Assembly: GCA_003565295.1 (NCBI GenBank)
Contig: PXCO01000013.1
Span: forward strand, 1-50,631
Direction: 5' to 3'
DNA: 50,631 nt
Source of the DNA: Cyclobacteriaceae bacterium
Lineage (GTDB): Bacteria; Bacteroidota; Bacteroidia; Cytophagales; Cyclobacteriaceae
Part shown: positions 1 to 8,371 of the stretch, in pieces
Layout of the letters: each line of letters opens with the position of its first letter
How positions within the stretch are numbered: the stretch's first letter is position 1
Notes under the pieces: generated by a model
Told to the model about the DNA's origin: nothing
The model's input: only the letters and a program-made list of their open reading frames with translations
Database searches by the model: none
Position numbers and translations under genes: made by a program

Positions 1-484
1 CAAATGAACCATCCGAGGGAGGGTTGTTGAGAAAATGCTTATAGTGTTTTTCGGCCTTTTTGAGGGTTCTGGGGCTCATTTCAAATTCGGTATAGTCCAG
101 GTGTTCCTTTGCCAGGGCAGAAGCCTTGAAGTTGCCAAATAGGTAGATGCGAAGGATGTCCACGAACTTGTCGCTGAGGTCAAAATCCTCCAAAAGGGAA
201 ACCAACCCACCGTTGTGGTTGCGGTTTGCGGGAAGATGGATCACTTCCAAGAGGGTATCCAATGTCTCTTCCTTTTCCTCCATCAGACTCAAGGCTTTGG
301 TGGCTAGGAAAGCATCTTCCATATCCCCTTGCTTTAACACCTCTAGAAGTGCCACCCGCACCTGGGGGCCACCAATTTTTGCGAGCTTCTCCCCAAATCT
401 CAAGGGCTGCTCCTCGGTCTTATCCAAGAGGCGCTGAATAAGTGAGTTGATTCTATTTTCCTGTTCCGGGTCTAACGATGTCAT
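1..484 (-). CDS. Partial HEAT-repeat-like hypothetical protein (3' end outside window)
   Basis: The minus-strand frame starting at the ATG complementary to 482-484 stays open for about 161 codons to the window edge, so the C-terminus is missing. The translation begins MTSLDPEQENRINSLIQRLL and is helical, with leucine-rich amphipathic stretches such as VALLEVLKQGDMEDAFLATK and repeated LLE/LLED segments. It has no signal peptide or membrane segment. This resembles HEAT/ARM-type repeat proteins, but no family signature is certain and I assign no function. The upstream side is a 450-bp gap leading to a divergent gene. That it is a real coding region rests on the open frame and its helical, non-biased composition. 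Confidence 0.6.
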   Translation of the reverse strand, partial: MTSLDPEQENRINSLIQRLLDKTEEQPLRFGEKLAKIGGPQVRVALLEVLKQGDMEDAFLATKALSLMEEKEETLDTLLEVIHLPANRNHNGGLVSLLEDFDLSDKFVDILRIYLFGNFKASALAKEHLDYTEFEMSPRTLKKAEKHYKHFLNNPPSDGSF

Positions 485-936
485 GGTGGCAATTTATAAA
501 ATGGCAGCTAAGATACCTTAATTATACACTAAAAACATCTTTTGATCAGGGCAATCCTCCAAATAATAAACGACCTATGCAAAGGATAGCAAGTGCCCTG
601 CCTCATTTGGTAACTGGATGGGTAGGGTTCCAGAAGGGGTTGTTTACGGAAGAATGTGTGCGAAGGAGGTTTGAAGGATATTGAGGTTTTGTTTGAAGTA
701 GTCGTTTGAAAGGGTGTTTTCAATCCTGTGCGTTATGATCAAGCAATTTGTTTTCGGAAAAAATCAAATTAGGATTACGGTTTGCTGCTTTTTCCACATT
801 TGTGCCTAGAGAGGCAGGAATTAGATAAGTGAACTCAATTAAAAAAACCTATGTCGCATAAAGGCGGCACCAATATTAACTTTTTTCCTGCTATCAGAAA
901 TTTGGCTATTTTTGGTCTGACCAATTGCAGGTAATT
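485..936. other. Intergenic region, no recognised gene
   Basis: This divergent gap separates the HEAT-like gene (minus) from the ChaN-like gene (plus). The short frames here (about 60-70 codons) overlap each other on both strands and match nothing I recognise. The only element I can point to is a -7-like box at 907-914, listed separately. Confidence 0.5.
907..914 (+). promoter_or_regulatory. Candidate Bacteroidetes -7 box upstream of the ChaN-like gene
   Basis: TATTTTTG matches the phylum -7 consensus TAnnTTTG and lies 22 nt before the ATG at 937. I see no TTG at the usual -33 distance, so the support is the -7 box alone. Confidence 0.35.
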
Positions 937-1833
937 ATGCGCAACTCTAAATTCTTTTCCTTCCCTCTATTTTTGACCTTCCTGACCTTGATTTCTTCTG
1001 CTAAGGTTATGGCACAGTTTGAGGATCGGTACCGGATCTACGATACCAGAACCAGCCAGGAAATTAGCCTTGAAGACCTGAATCTGGCCCTCTCAGGGGT
1101 GAATGTGGTGATATTTGGGGAGGAACATGATGACAGCATCGCCCATACCCTCCAGGCGGCATTATATGAAGTCATGTTGGCAAGTTATGGAGAGGTTACC
1201 TTGAGCATGGAAATGTTTGATAGGGATGTGCAGTTGGTCTTGGATGAGTTTCTGGCGGACCTTATTTCCGAAGAGAAGCTGGTGCAGGAGGGAAGGGCTT
1301 GGCCCAATTACAAGGACTATGCTCCCATACTGGCCTTGGCCAAGTCTTCCCAAAGGCCCGTGATAGCAGCTAATGTCCCGGGAAGGTATGCCCAGATGGT
1401 GGCCAGGAGGGGATTGGCTGCACTCAATGAATTGGACAGCAGGGCCAGTGGCTATTATGAAACCTTTGACCTGCCAGGCAGGGAGGATCCTTATAGGCAG
1501 AAGTTCTTTGACGCCATGGGCGAACATGGGCACGCTATGGGCCCGGAGGTGTTCCATGCCCAGCTCCTTAGGGATGCCACCATGGCCTCCAGTATTTTCA
1601 ATGCCTGGAGGGCCAATAGGAGGGGAAAAGTGTTGCATCTCACGGGGCGGTTCCACAGTGACGGCCGTATGGGCACGGTAAAGTTTTTACAGGACAAGAG
1701 GAGGCGTTTGGAAATCATGGTGATTTCGTGCTTCCCCGCGGAGGATTTTGAGAACCCGGATTGGGAGGAGTATGGTGCGTTAGGGGATTTTGTCGTGGTG
1801 ACGGATTCCGGGAGGCTAAGTGATGATAGGTGA
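937..1833 (+). CDS. ChaN family protein (haem-binding uptake lipoprotein-like, PF04187)
   Basis: Exported protein of about 298 residues. The ATG at 937 is preferred over an in-frame TTG at 925 because it directly opens a signal peptide (MRNSKFFSFPLFLTFLT, then a likely cut after VMA). The mature part carries the ChaN/Tiki-like pattern VVIFGEEHDDSIAHTLQ near the start and SLEMFDRD shortly after, as in the Cofac_haem_bdg family. Campylobacter ChaN binds haem and is linked to iron uptake. There is no lipobox cysteine here, so it may be periplasmic rather than lipid-anchored. No iron or haem genes sit beside it, so the haem role rests on family only. Confidence 0.75.
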   Translation: MRNSKFFSFPLFLTFLTLISSAKVMAQFEDRYRIYDTRTSQEISLEDLNLALSGVNVVIFGEEHDDSIAHTLQAALYEVMLASYGEVTLSMEMFDRDVQLVLDEFLADLISEEKLVQEGRAWPNYKDYAPILALAKSSQRPVIAANVPGRYAQMVARRGLAALNELDSRASGYYETFDLPGREDPYRQKFFDAMGEHGHAMGPEVFHAQLLRDATMASSIFNAWRANRRGKVLHLTGRFHSDGRMGTVKFLQDKRRRLEIMVISCFPAEDFENPDWEEYGALGDFVVVTDSGRLSDDR

Positions 1834-1909
1834 TAAAGTGACGACCATCCGGACTACACTTTTTTGTAGATCGTCAATAATAGATAATTCTATAGGCCCA
1901 TGTTAAACC

Positions 1910-4900
1910 TTGTTTGAATTTGGGGGGCGACCTGGTCCTGCAGATATCTATGGTGGTGCAGCGGGTGCCATTCAGGTTTCCATGACAGGAGGTACTGCAA
2001 ACGGCACCCAAAATAATCAGGAAAAGGGATTTCAATTTGGGGTCAATGTGGGCACTGAAACGGGCCTATATATGATATCCTCGGGTATATTAGGCTTGAC
2101 TGCTCCCGGACAGCTTTATGATTTCGACGGAGTTGGTGAAGTCGGAATACAAATGGGCGATGGCACCCAAAGCAATTTTATTAAATTGGTGTTTACCGAA
2201 ACCCATCTAATTGCAGCCCAAGAGTTAAATGACGTTCCTGACGCCAACCCAATAATGCGTCCTATCCCAGTAGAAAACAGACCACTCACTGAGGATCTGG
2301 TGGAGATTGGCTTTGAGGTGGATCCCGTGGTTGGAGCGGTTCAGCCATATTATAAATTCGGAAATGCGGATAAAGTTTTTATCGGAACCATCCAGACTGC
2401 CGGTTCGATCAAAGAAGCCATTCAAACTATCGATGTTCCTCTGGCCATAGGGATATTCGGCACTTCCAACGATTGGGACAAGGACTTTATCGGGGTATGG
2501 AACTATTTTAAGGTGGTTGGGGAAAGGCCTTACATTATTAAGAGTCTAGGGAATGTGGAAAAGATCGTTAATGATACGGATAAAATCATTGACCTCAATC
2601 AGCATTTTAATGACAATGATGGAGTTGAAAACTTGGACTATCATATAGTCAACAATTCCAATCCAGTGTTTGGAGCTATTGTAGTGGGCAATTTATTGAC
2701 CCTTAAATTTCCAAATGAGGTAAATTCCTCGGAAATAACGATCAGGGCATCCGATCAAAACGGGTTGTATATTGACCAATCCTTTACGGTCAGCACCAAA
2801 TTGGATGAGCAGATCATATTAAGGATCAATGCCGGTGGGGCGATCATAGCCGATGAAACCACAAACCCCAACTGGATGGCACATAATACTACAGGTGCAA
2901 CGAACAATGAATTTTTCAATGTAAATACTGGCCTTATAAGTACCAACGCTTTTTCTCCCAGCAATAGGCATTCATCCGTACCTGCCTATATCAGTGATCA
3001 AATGTATGCCCAAATCTTCAATAATGAAAGATACAGTAGCCAACAGTTGATGCAGTATAATATTCCACTGGAAAACGGAGAATACAAGGTAAACCTGTAT
3101 ATGGGAAACGGGTTTGATGGAACATCACAGCCAGGGCAAAGGGTTTTTAATGTTTTGATTGAAGGTCAACCCGTTATTAGCCAATTAGATTTATCTGCTA
3201 AATATGGACATAGAGTGGGTGGAATGGAACAGATTCCCGTGACTATTACAGACGGGGAATTAAATATAGGTTTCCAAAAATCAATGGAAAACCCATTGGT
3301 GAATGGTATCGAAATTATCCAATTGTTTGGATTAATTGATCATACACCTATTTTGTTTACTCCAGTTGAAAATCAAATTCATTTGGCAGGAGAAGAATTG
3401 GATGGTAGTATATATGTCCTAGCATCAGGTGGCGACGGAAATTTGAACTTTCATGCCTTAGGGTTGCCACCCGGGATAGTTATAGAACCTACCAACGGCA
3501 CCTTTTATGGCCAGATTGAAGAGGATGCCCATATACATAGCCCCTATAGCGTGACTGTGGTTATAGACGATGAGGACGGTACTGATTCTGATGCAGAATC
3601 TTTTGAGTTTACTTGGACAGTAAGCCCCCCGTTGTCACTTCAACAATGGATCATTAAGCATGAATCCCAAAATTACACTGGCAGACACGAAAATTCCTTT
3701 GTACAGGCTGGAGATAAGTTTTATCTTCTGGGTGGTCGAGAAAATCCCAGGACAGTAGAAATTTACGATTACACCAATGACACTTGGGAATCCCTTTCCA
3801 ACAGTAGTCCTTTGGAGTTCAATCATTTTCAGGCGGCCACTTATCAAGGGTTGATTTGGGTGATAGCCGCATTTAAGGACAACAATTTCCCAAGTGAACA
3901 ACCTGCCGAACACATATGGGCTTTTGATCCCGTAAATAAAGAATGGATACAGGGCCCGGAGATTCCCGAGCAAAGAAGAAGAGGGTCTGCAGGTGTAGTG
4001 TTGTACAATAATAAATTCTATATTGTCAATGGCAATAAATTAGGCCATAATGGGCAGTATGTCAATTTTTTTGATGAGTATGACCCCCAAACGGGAGAAT
4101 GGACTGTGTTGCAGGACTCCCCTCAGGCCAGAGACCATTTTTTTGCTACTGTTGTTGATAATAAGCTTTATGTTGTGTCGGGAAGGAGATCTGGTGGGCC
4201 CATTGGAGGTGTCTTTGGCCCAGTAATTCCAGAAGTGGATGTATATAATTTTACAACCCAAACTTGGGCCACTCTACCCCAAGAGCAGAATTTACCTACT
4301 CCTAGAGCTGCCGCTTTGGTAAATAATTATTTGAACAAAATCATAGTGGCCGGGGGAGAGGTTCCTGATAATAATCAGGCGTTATCGGTAACTGAAATGT
4401 ACGACCCAGAAAAGGAGGAATGGCAAGAACTTGCCCCACTTAATTTTGCAAGGCACGGTACTCAAGGAATTGTTTCAGGAAAAGGACTTTATGTATTATC
4501 AGGTTCCCCAAACAGAGGCGGCGGAAATATGAAAAATATGGAGGTATTCGGGATTGACCAACCACAAGGTACTGTTTTGGTGGCCAGTCAGTTAATTACT
4601 GAAGTTGATTTGGAAATAGCTCCAGGTCAGGTAGCCAGCACACCATTGCAGGCTCAAAATGGAAATACCGGAATTTTCCTTAAATCCATAAATATTACTG
4701 GCTCAGGGGCTTCAAATTATCAGATGCTTACAGAAACTTCTAACCGTCTTATAAGGGCAGGAAGTTACCTAGAATTGGAGATTGAGCGCCTTTCGAATGC
4801 CAATAATGAACCAGCGTTTTTGAATATCCAATATGGAAGTGGTGAAGTGAAAACCATAGAATTAAAGGGAGAAGTATCCGGGGGAGAACTGCCAGTTGTA

Positions 4901-7207
4901 TCTTTAGGAGCATCGACACTTTCTGGAACAGTCCCCTTGACGGTGATGTTCACAAGCAGCGGTTCTACTGGTGTTGGCACATTGTCCTATAGTTGGGATT
5001 TTGGGGATGGAACTACTTCAACAACCGCGAACCCAACTCATACTTTTGAGGACGTAGGAAATTTTACTGTCACCCTATCCATTACAGATGAAAATGAAAA
5101 TGTTGGTTCTGAAATGGTGACTATTTCAGTTTCTGGGGAAATAATTGTTGATCCAGGTGTCAGTTCCTCTCCTTCAGCTTCACAAACCTCGGGTTCCTAC
5201 CCACTTTCTGTGACCTTTAGCAGTGAAGGATCAACTGGACCAGGAACTTTAAGTTACCTCTGGGATTTTGGGGACGGAAACTCTACCACTGATCCAAATC
5301 CCACTTATGTTTTTCATGCATCTGGTATATTTGAAGTTACCTTACAGGTTGTGGATGAAAAGGGTGATATTGACTCCAATTCTTTATTGATAACTGTACT
5401 TGATCCTGGTGAAATCCCTGCCTTTGAGCTTTACCTGAACACGGGTACGTCCAACACGGCGGTTTTTGAGGAAAGTGAGTACCTTGGAGACGCCAACTTC
5501 CCCAGCTACTACACCGGTGGGTCTACGTACGCCAACAACTCTGCCAGTAGCCAACCATTGTACAACACCGAGCGTTTCGGGACCAACCTTTCGTACGCTA
5601 TACCGGTTCCGAACGGGGTCTACACGGTGGTTACCCACCACCACGAGTTGTGGTTTGGTAGGGGTGGGCGGACGGCCTCCTCCGGCCAGCGTGTGTTCAG
5701 TATCAGTCTGGAGGGCGTTACGGTTCGTCAGAACCTGGATATGTATGTGGAGTCTGGCAACCAGCCCCTCGCGTTGACTTTTACGAATATCGAGGTGGAG
5801 GACGGGGTGCTGAACCTTGGTTTGGTTTCCAGTGCGAATAACGCTTCAATCAGCGGAATAGCAGTGGTATCCAGTGGTGTCATCACCCTTCCAGTCCTTG
5901 CTTCTGCGAGTGCCTCTGTGAGCAGCGGGGTTGCCCCAATGTCGGTTGCGTTTACCTCTTCGGGCTCCCAGGGCACTGGTGAGCTGAGTTACCAATGGGA
6001 TTTCGGCGATGGGACCACGAGTACTTCAGCAAACGCTGTCCACGAGTTTACGTCGCCCGGTAATTACAATGTTACCCTAACGGTTACAGACGGTACAGGG
6101 GACATGGACGTGGCGATACTTGGCATCGAGGTTAAGGCGCTAGAAGTTGAGCTAACGGCCTCAACGACGAGCGGGATGGCTCCCTTGGAGGTGTCCTTCA
6201 CTGGTTCCGGCACGCTGGGCACAGGCCCCTTCAGTTACCAGTGGGATTTTGGTGATGGTAACATCTCCATGGTTGCAGATCCTGTGCATGTGTTTGAGGT
6301 TCCCGGCAGCTATTTGGTGGCTCTGACCGTTGAAGACGGTTCCGGAAACTCGGGCATAGAAGTAACCCTAATCGAGGTGCTCGACCAGGGAGGGGCTCCT
6401 GCCTTTGAGCTTTACCTGAACACGGGTACGTCCAACACGACGGTTTTTGAGGAGAGAGAGTACGTTGGAGACGCCAACTTCCCCGCTTATTATATCGGTG
6501 GGTCCACGTACGCCAACAACAACGCAAGCAGCATTGCCCTATTTAATACAGAAAGGTTTGGAAGTGATTTTACTTATAATATTCCTATAGATAATGGTAT
6601 ATATCAAGTAAAAACCTACCATAATGAACTTTATTTTGGAAAAGGTGGTCCAGCAGCAACAGCTGGACGGAGGGTATTTTCTATTTCGATTGAAGGGGAA
6701 CCTTTACGCTCAAACATTGACTTGTATAATGAAAGTAACAACCAACCTATTGAGTTTATTTTTCCACATGTTGAGGTTGTAGATGGCATCCTATCCATTC
6801 AATTAACCTCAACTGTAAATAATGCCACTATATCTGGCCTATCCATTGTGTCAAGCAATGAGTTAGTTAAGGGGGAGGGCGCATTTAACCTAAGGGTCCT
6901 TCAAGAAGATCAACCAGTAGAGGTTTTAGACCTAAAGGATATCTATGACACTGCCATAATTTATCTATTTCCAAATCCCGCTGATCATAAAACCACTCTT
7001 CAGCTAAGTTCTGATATTCCAATTAACAGTATTTTTATCTATGATATGAATGGAAGATCAGTTTTTAACATGGACATAAAGGGAGAAAGCAAAACGAGTT
7101 ATCAACTTCCACTGCATAATTTATCGCAGGGTGTCTACATAGTTTGTTTGGTTGGACCTGATGGAATATTTAAACAGATTAGGTTAATTAAAACTTACAA
7201 CGAGTAA
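1910..7207 (+). CDS. Giant PKD/malectin/kelch protein with T9SS sorting domain, 5'-truncated
   Basis: Open frame of 1765 codons. Approximate domains: 1-210 lectin-like; 210-300 cadherin/Ig-like; 305-440 malectin (LRINAGG start); 450-565 Ig-like (LPPGI...G motif); 570-890 kelch repeats; 900-990 Ig-like; PKD domains with WDFGDG at about 1028, 1117, 1363 and 1444; malectin copies at about 1170-1310 and 1498-1630; 1680-1765 a Por-type C-terminal sorting domain (LFPNPA, IYDMNGR, GVYIV). Such proteins are exported by Sec, then T9SS, to the cell surface and often bind glycans. The frame opens at a TTG just after an in-frame TAA at 1904 and encodes no signal peptide, so the 5' part, including export signal and start, seems lost. 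It may be a gene remnant that is not expressed or exported. Confidence 0.8.
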   Translation: MFEFGGRPGPADIYGGAAGAIQVSMTGGTANGTQNNQEKGFQFGVNVGTETGLYMISSGILGLTAPGQLYDFDGVGEVGIQMGDGTQSNFIKLVFTETHLIAAQELNDVPDANPIMRPIPVENRPLTEDLVEIGFEVDPVVGAVQPYYKFGNADKVFIGTIQTAGSIKEAIQTIDVPLAIGIFGTSNDWDKDFIGVWNYFKVVGERPYIIKSLGNVEKIVNDTDKIIDLNQHFNDNDGVENLDYHIVNNSNPVFGAIVVGNLLTLKFPNEVNSSEITIRASDQNGLYIDQSFTVSTKLDEQIILRINAGGAIIADETTNPNWMAHNTTGATNNEFFNVNTGLISTNAFSPSNRHSSVPAYISDQMYAQIFNNERYSSQQLMQYNIPLENGEYKVNLYMGNGFDGTSQPGQRVFNVLIEGQPVISQLDLSAKYGHRVGGMEQIPVTITDGELNIGFQKSMENPLVNGIEIIQLFGLIDHTPILFTPVENQIHLAGEELDGSIYVLASGGDGNLNFHALGLPPGIVIEPTNGTFYGQIEEDAHIHSPYSVTVVIDDEDGTDSDAESFEFTWTVSPPLSLQQWIIKHESQNYTGRHENSFVQAGDKFYLLGGRENPRTVEIYDYTNDTWESLSNSSPLEFNHFQAATYQGLIWVIAAFKDNNFPSEQPAEHIWAFDPVNKEWIQGPEIPEQRRRGSAGVVLYNNKFYIVNGNKLGHNGQYVNFFDEYDPQTGEWTVLQDSPQARDHFFATVVDNKLYVVSGRRSGGPIGGVFGPVIPEVDVYNFTTQTWATLPQEQNLPTPRAAALVNNYLNKIIVAGGEVPDNNQALSVTEMYDPEKEEWQELAPLNFARHGTQGIVSGKGLYVLSGSPNRGGGNMKNMEVFGIDQPQGTVLVASQLITEVDLEIAPGQVASTPLQAQNGNTGIFLKSINITGSGASNYQMLTETSNRLIRAGSYLELEIERLSNANNEPAFLNIQYGSGEVKTIELKGEVSGGELPVVSLGASTLSGTVPLTVMFTSSGSTGVGTLSYSWDFGDGTTSTTANPTHTFEDVGNFTVTLSITDENENVGSEMVTISVSGEIIVDPGVSSSPSASQTSGSYPLSVTFSSEGSTGPGTLSYLWDFGDGNSTTDPNPTYVFHASGIFEVTLQVVDEKGDIDSNSLLITVLDPGEIPAFELYLNTGTSNTAVFEESEYLGDANFPSYYTGGSTYANNSASSQPLYNTERFGTNLSYAIPVPNGVYTVVTHHHELWFGRGGRTASSGQRVFSISLEGVTVRQNLDMYVESGNQPLALTFTNIEVEDGVLNLGLVSSANNASISGIAVVSSGVITLPVLASASASVSSGVAPMSVAFTSSGSQGTGELSYQWDFGDGTTSTSANAVHEFTSPGNYNVTLTVTDGTGDMDVAILGIEVKALEVELTASTTSGMAPLEVSFTGSGTLGTGPFSYQWDFGDGNISMVADPVHVFEVPGSYLVALTVEDGSGNSGIEVTLIEVLDQGGAPAFELYLNTGTSNTTVFEEREYVGDANFPAYYIGGSTYANNNASSIALFNTERFGSDFTYNIPIDNGIYQVKTYHNELYFGKGGPAATAGRRVFSISIEGEPLRSNIDLYNESNNQPIEFIFPHVEVVDGILSIQLTSTVNNATISGLSIVSSNELVKGEGAFNLRVLQEDQPVEVLDLKDIYDTAIIYLFPNPADHKTTLQLSSDIPINSIFIYDMNGRSVFNMDIKGESKTSYQLPLHNLSQGVYIVCLVGPDGIFKQIRLIKTYNE
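5417..5540 (+). repeat. Intragenic DNA repeat, copy 1 (start of malectin domain 2)
   Basis: This stretch is nearly identical to 6398-6521 at an offset of 981 bp (327 codons, one malectin + two-PKD module). The first 42 bases match exactly and differences then rise towards the end. It marks the left edge of a GC-richer block inside the giant gene. Confidence 0.8.
6398..6521 (+). repeat. Intragenic DNA repeat, copy 2 (start of malectin domain 3)
   Basis: Partner of 5417-5540. Just downstream of this copy (from about 6530) base use turns abruptly AT-rich, although the malectin domain itself continues without a break. Confidence 0.8.
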
Positions 7208-7437
7208 CCACGCAGTACGCAAAAGAAAGTGGGATTGGTGTAAGTTTAGGTGTAGGTTATGCAATTTTTAAAGTAATGACATTGATTTTAAAAATTTACA
7301 CGACCTAAAAAATATTGTTCTTATTAAAAAAGAGGGATAGAAGAAAATTTAACCCCTATCTTAACTTGAAAAATTACGTTTTTGGCATAAGAAACCATCG
7401 AAAAAGTTTCACAGACGGGTTTTTTTTGTTAGGTTGC

Positions 7438-7448
7438 TAATACGTAAA
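7438..7448 (+). repeat. 11-bp direct repeat, left copy
   Basis: TAATACGTAAA occurs here and again at 8034-8044, bracketing the decayed transposase fragment. It could be an old target-site duplication or chance. Confidence 0.35.
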
Positions 7449-7449
7449 T

Positions 7450-7777
7450 ATGGCAAGAACCCCATCCAGTCCCCATACCGACTGGACCCTGGCACATAGG
7501 AGGCCGGGCACAGAACTCGGGCTGATCAAGGGTCGCTATTATAATCTAGGAATACAAGACTGTTTATGACAGCAAAAGGAAGCCCATGAAAGTACCCGAG
7601 TCCCAGCTGGGTTCTATCACCCTGAAAGGCAGGTTTACGACCTCCTCCACAAGAATGCTTGAAAAAGGAGGCCCCACTGGTCATCCTATGCAGAGTTTAC
7701 GGGATGGTATTGACGGAACCTTAGTACCCTTCTGGTTGGAAGGCTATCTCGCTTCACTCGAAAAGGTCTTCGGATAG
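7450..7777 (+). pseudogene. Decayed transposase N-terminal fragment (IS remnant)
   Basis: Two adjacent frames together read like the N-terminus of a transposase. The first (ATG at 7450, stop at 7567-7569) gives SPHTDWTLAHRRPGTELGLI then KGRYYNL. The second, offset by +1 and open from 7550, gives EYKTVYDSKRKPMKVPESQL then GSITLKGRF and ends at 7777. The pattern KGxYY...K.YDS...KK...LGSIT is the usual opening of IS transposases common in this phylum. The change of frame near 7548 and the lack of any DDE catalytic domain show it is a remnant. The exact IS family is not determined. Confidence 0.6.
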
Positions 7778-7843
7778 GACAGGAGATACTTGGTGAGCAT
7801 TGCCTATTATCGGTTTTACTCCTGTTGTTCCTTGAATTGCCTC

Positions 7844-7879
7844 CCCACAGTTCGGTAAGTTACCTCCCCGAACTGTGGG
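7844..7879. repeat. Perfect 12-bp inverted repeat
   Basis: CCCACAGTTCGG at 7844-7855 pairs with CCGAACTGTGGG at 7868-7879 across a 12-nt loop. No T-run follows on either side, so it is not a clear terminator. It lies just after the transposase remnant and may belong to the same dead element. Confidence 0.6.
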
Positions 7880-8033
7880 ATAAAGGGAAAGGATCTCTAG
7901 AAGGGGCTTTTTGTCACCGATTAGGTGAAATTGCTAGGGGGAAATAAAAAATAAGGATCATTGAACTGTGCTACTTTTACGAGTTTTCAAACGAACTAAG
8001 AAATTTCAGGAATAGACGGGCATCCAAATTGCA

Positions 8034-8044
8034 TAATACGTAAA
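8034..8044 (+). repeat. 11-bp direct repeat, right copy
   Basis: Second copy of TAATACGTAAA (first at 7438-7448). It lies in the non-coding gap 7778-8065, where I see no gene. Confidence 0.35.
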
Positions 8045-8065
8045 ACTGGCCATAATATGGGTTAA

Positions 8066-8371
8066 TTAAAGCCCCCCCACCCACATCCTTACCCAGATCA
8101 ACACCATCACCCCTACAAAACAGGCAAATGTGATTTTGTGTTTCCCCTTAATGGTACATGTCAAACTAGCACAAAAAAGCGCAAAAAACAGTAGACCAAA
8201 TGTCAATATGGTGCCATCCTTCAGTACGGGCAGGCTGGAATGAAAATGTGCAACCCCTGCTGTGGGTTGAGGTTTTCCAGAATGAATTTGCCAATACAGC
8301 ATCAAATGTGCATAAGCCAGTACCCCGCTGCTGAGGATACTGGCTAAAGCTATGATGATGCGGTTTATCAT
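8066..8371 (-). CDS. Small membrane protein, unknown function
   Basis: 101 residues with an N-terminal hydrophobic helix (IIIALASILSSGVLAYAHLM), a middle segment near residues 55-75 (TFGLLFFALFCASLTC) and a C-terminal one (ITFACFVGVMVLIWVRMW): three likely membrane spans with a short His/Pro-containing loop. I recognise no family. Its ATG overlaps the leuS stop codon (TAATG on the minus strand), so it is probably translated by coupling from leuS. The operon link says nothing firm about its job. Confidence 0.7.
   Translation of the reverse strand: MINRIIIALASILSSGVLAYAHLMLYWQIHSGKPQPTAGVAHFHSSLPVLKDGTILTFGLLFFALFCASLTCTIKGKHKITFACFVGVMVLIWVRMWVGGL

Noticed and set aside
478-684. 68-codon plus-strand frame upstream of the ChaN-like gene
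   Set aside because: Overlaps the start of the minus-strand gene, has no recognisable features, and an equal-size frame exists on the other strand.
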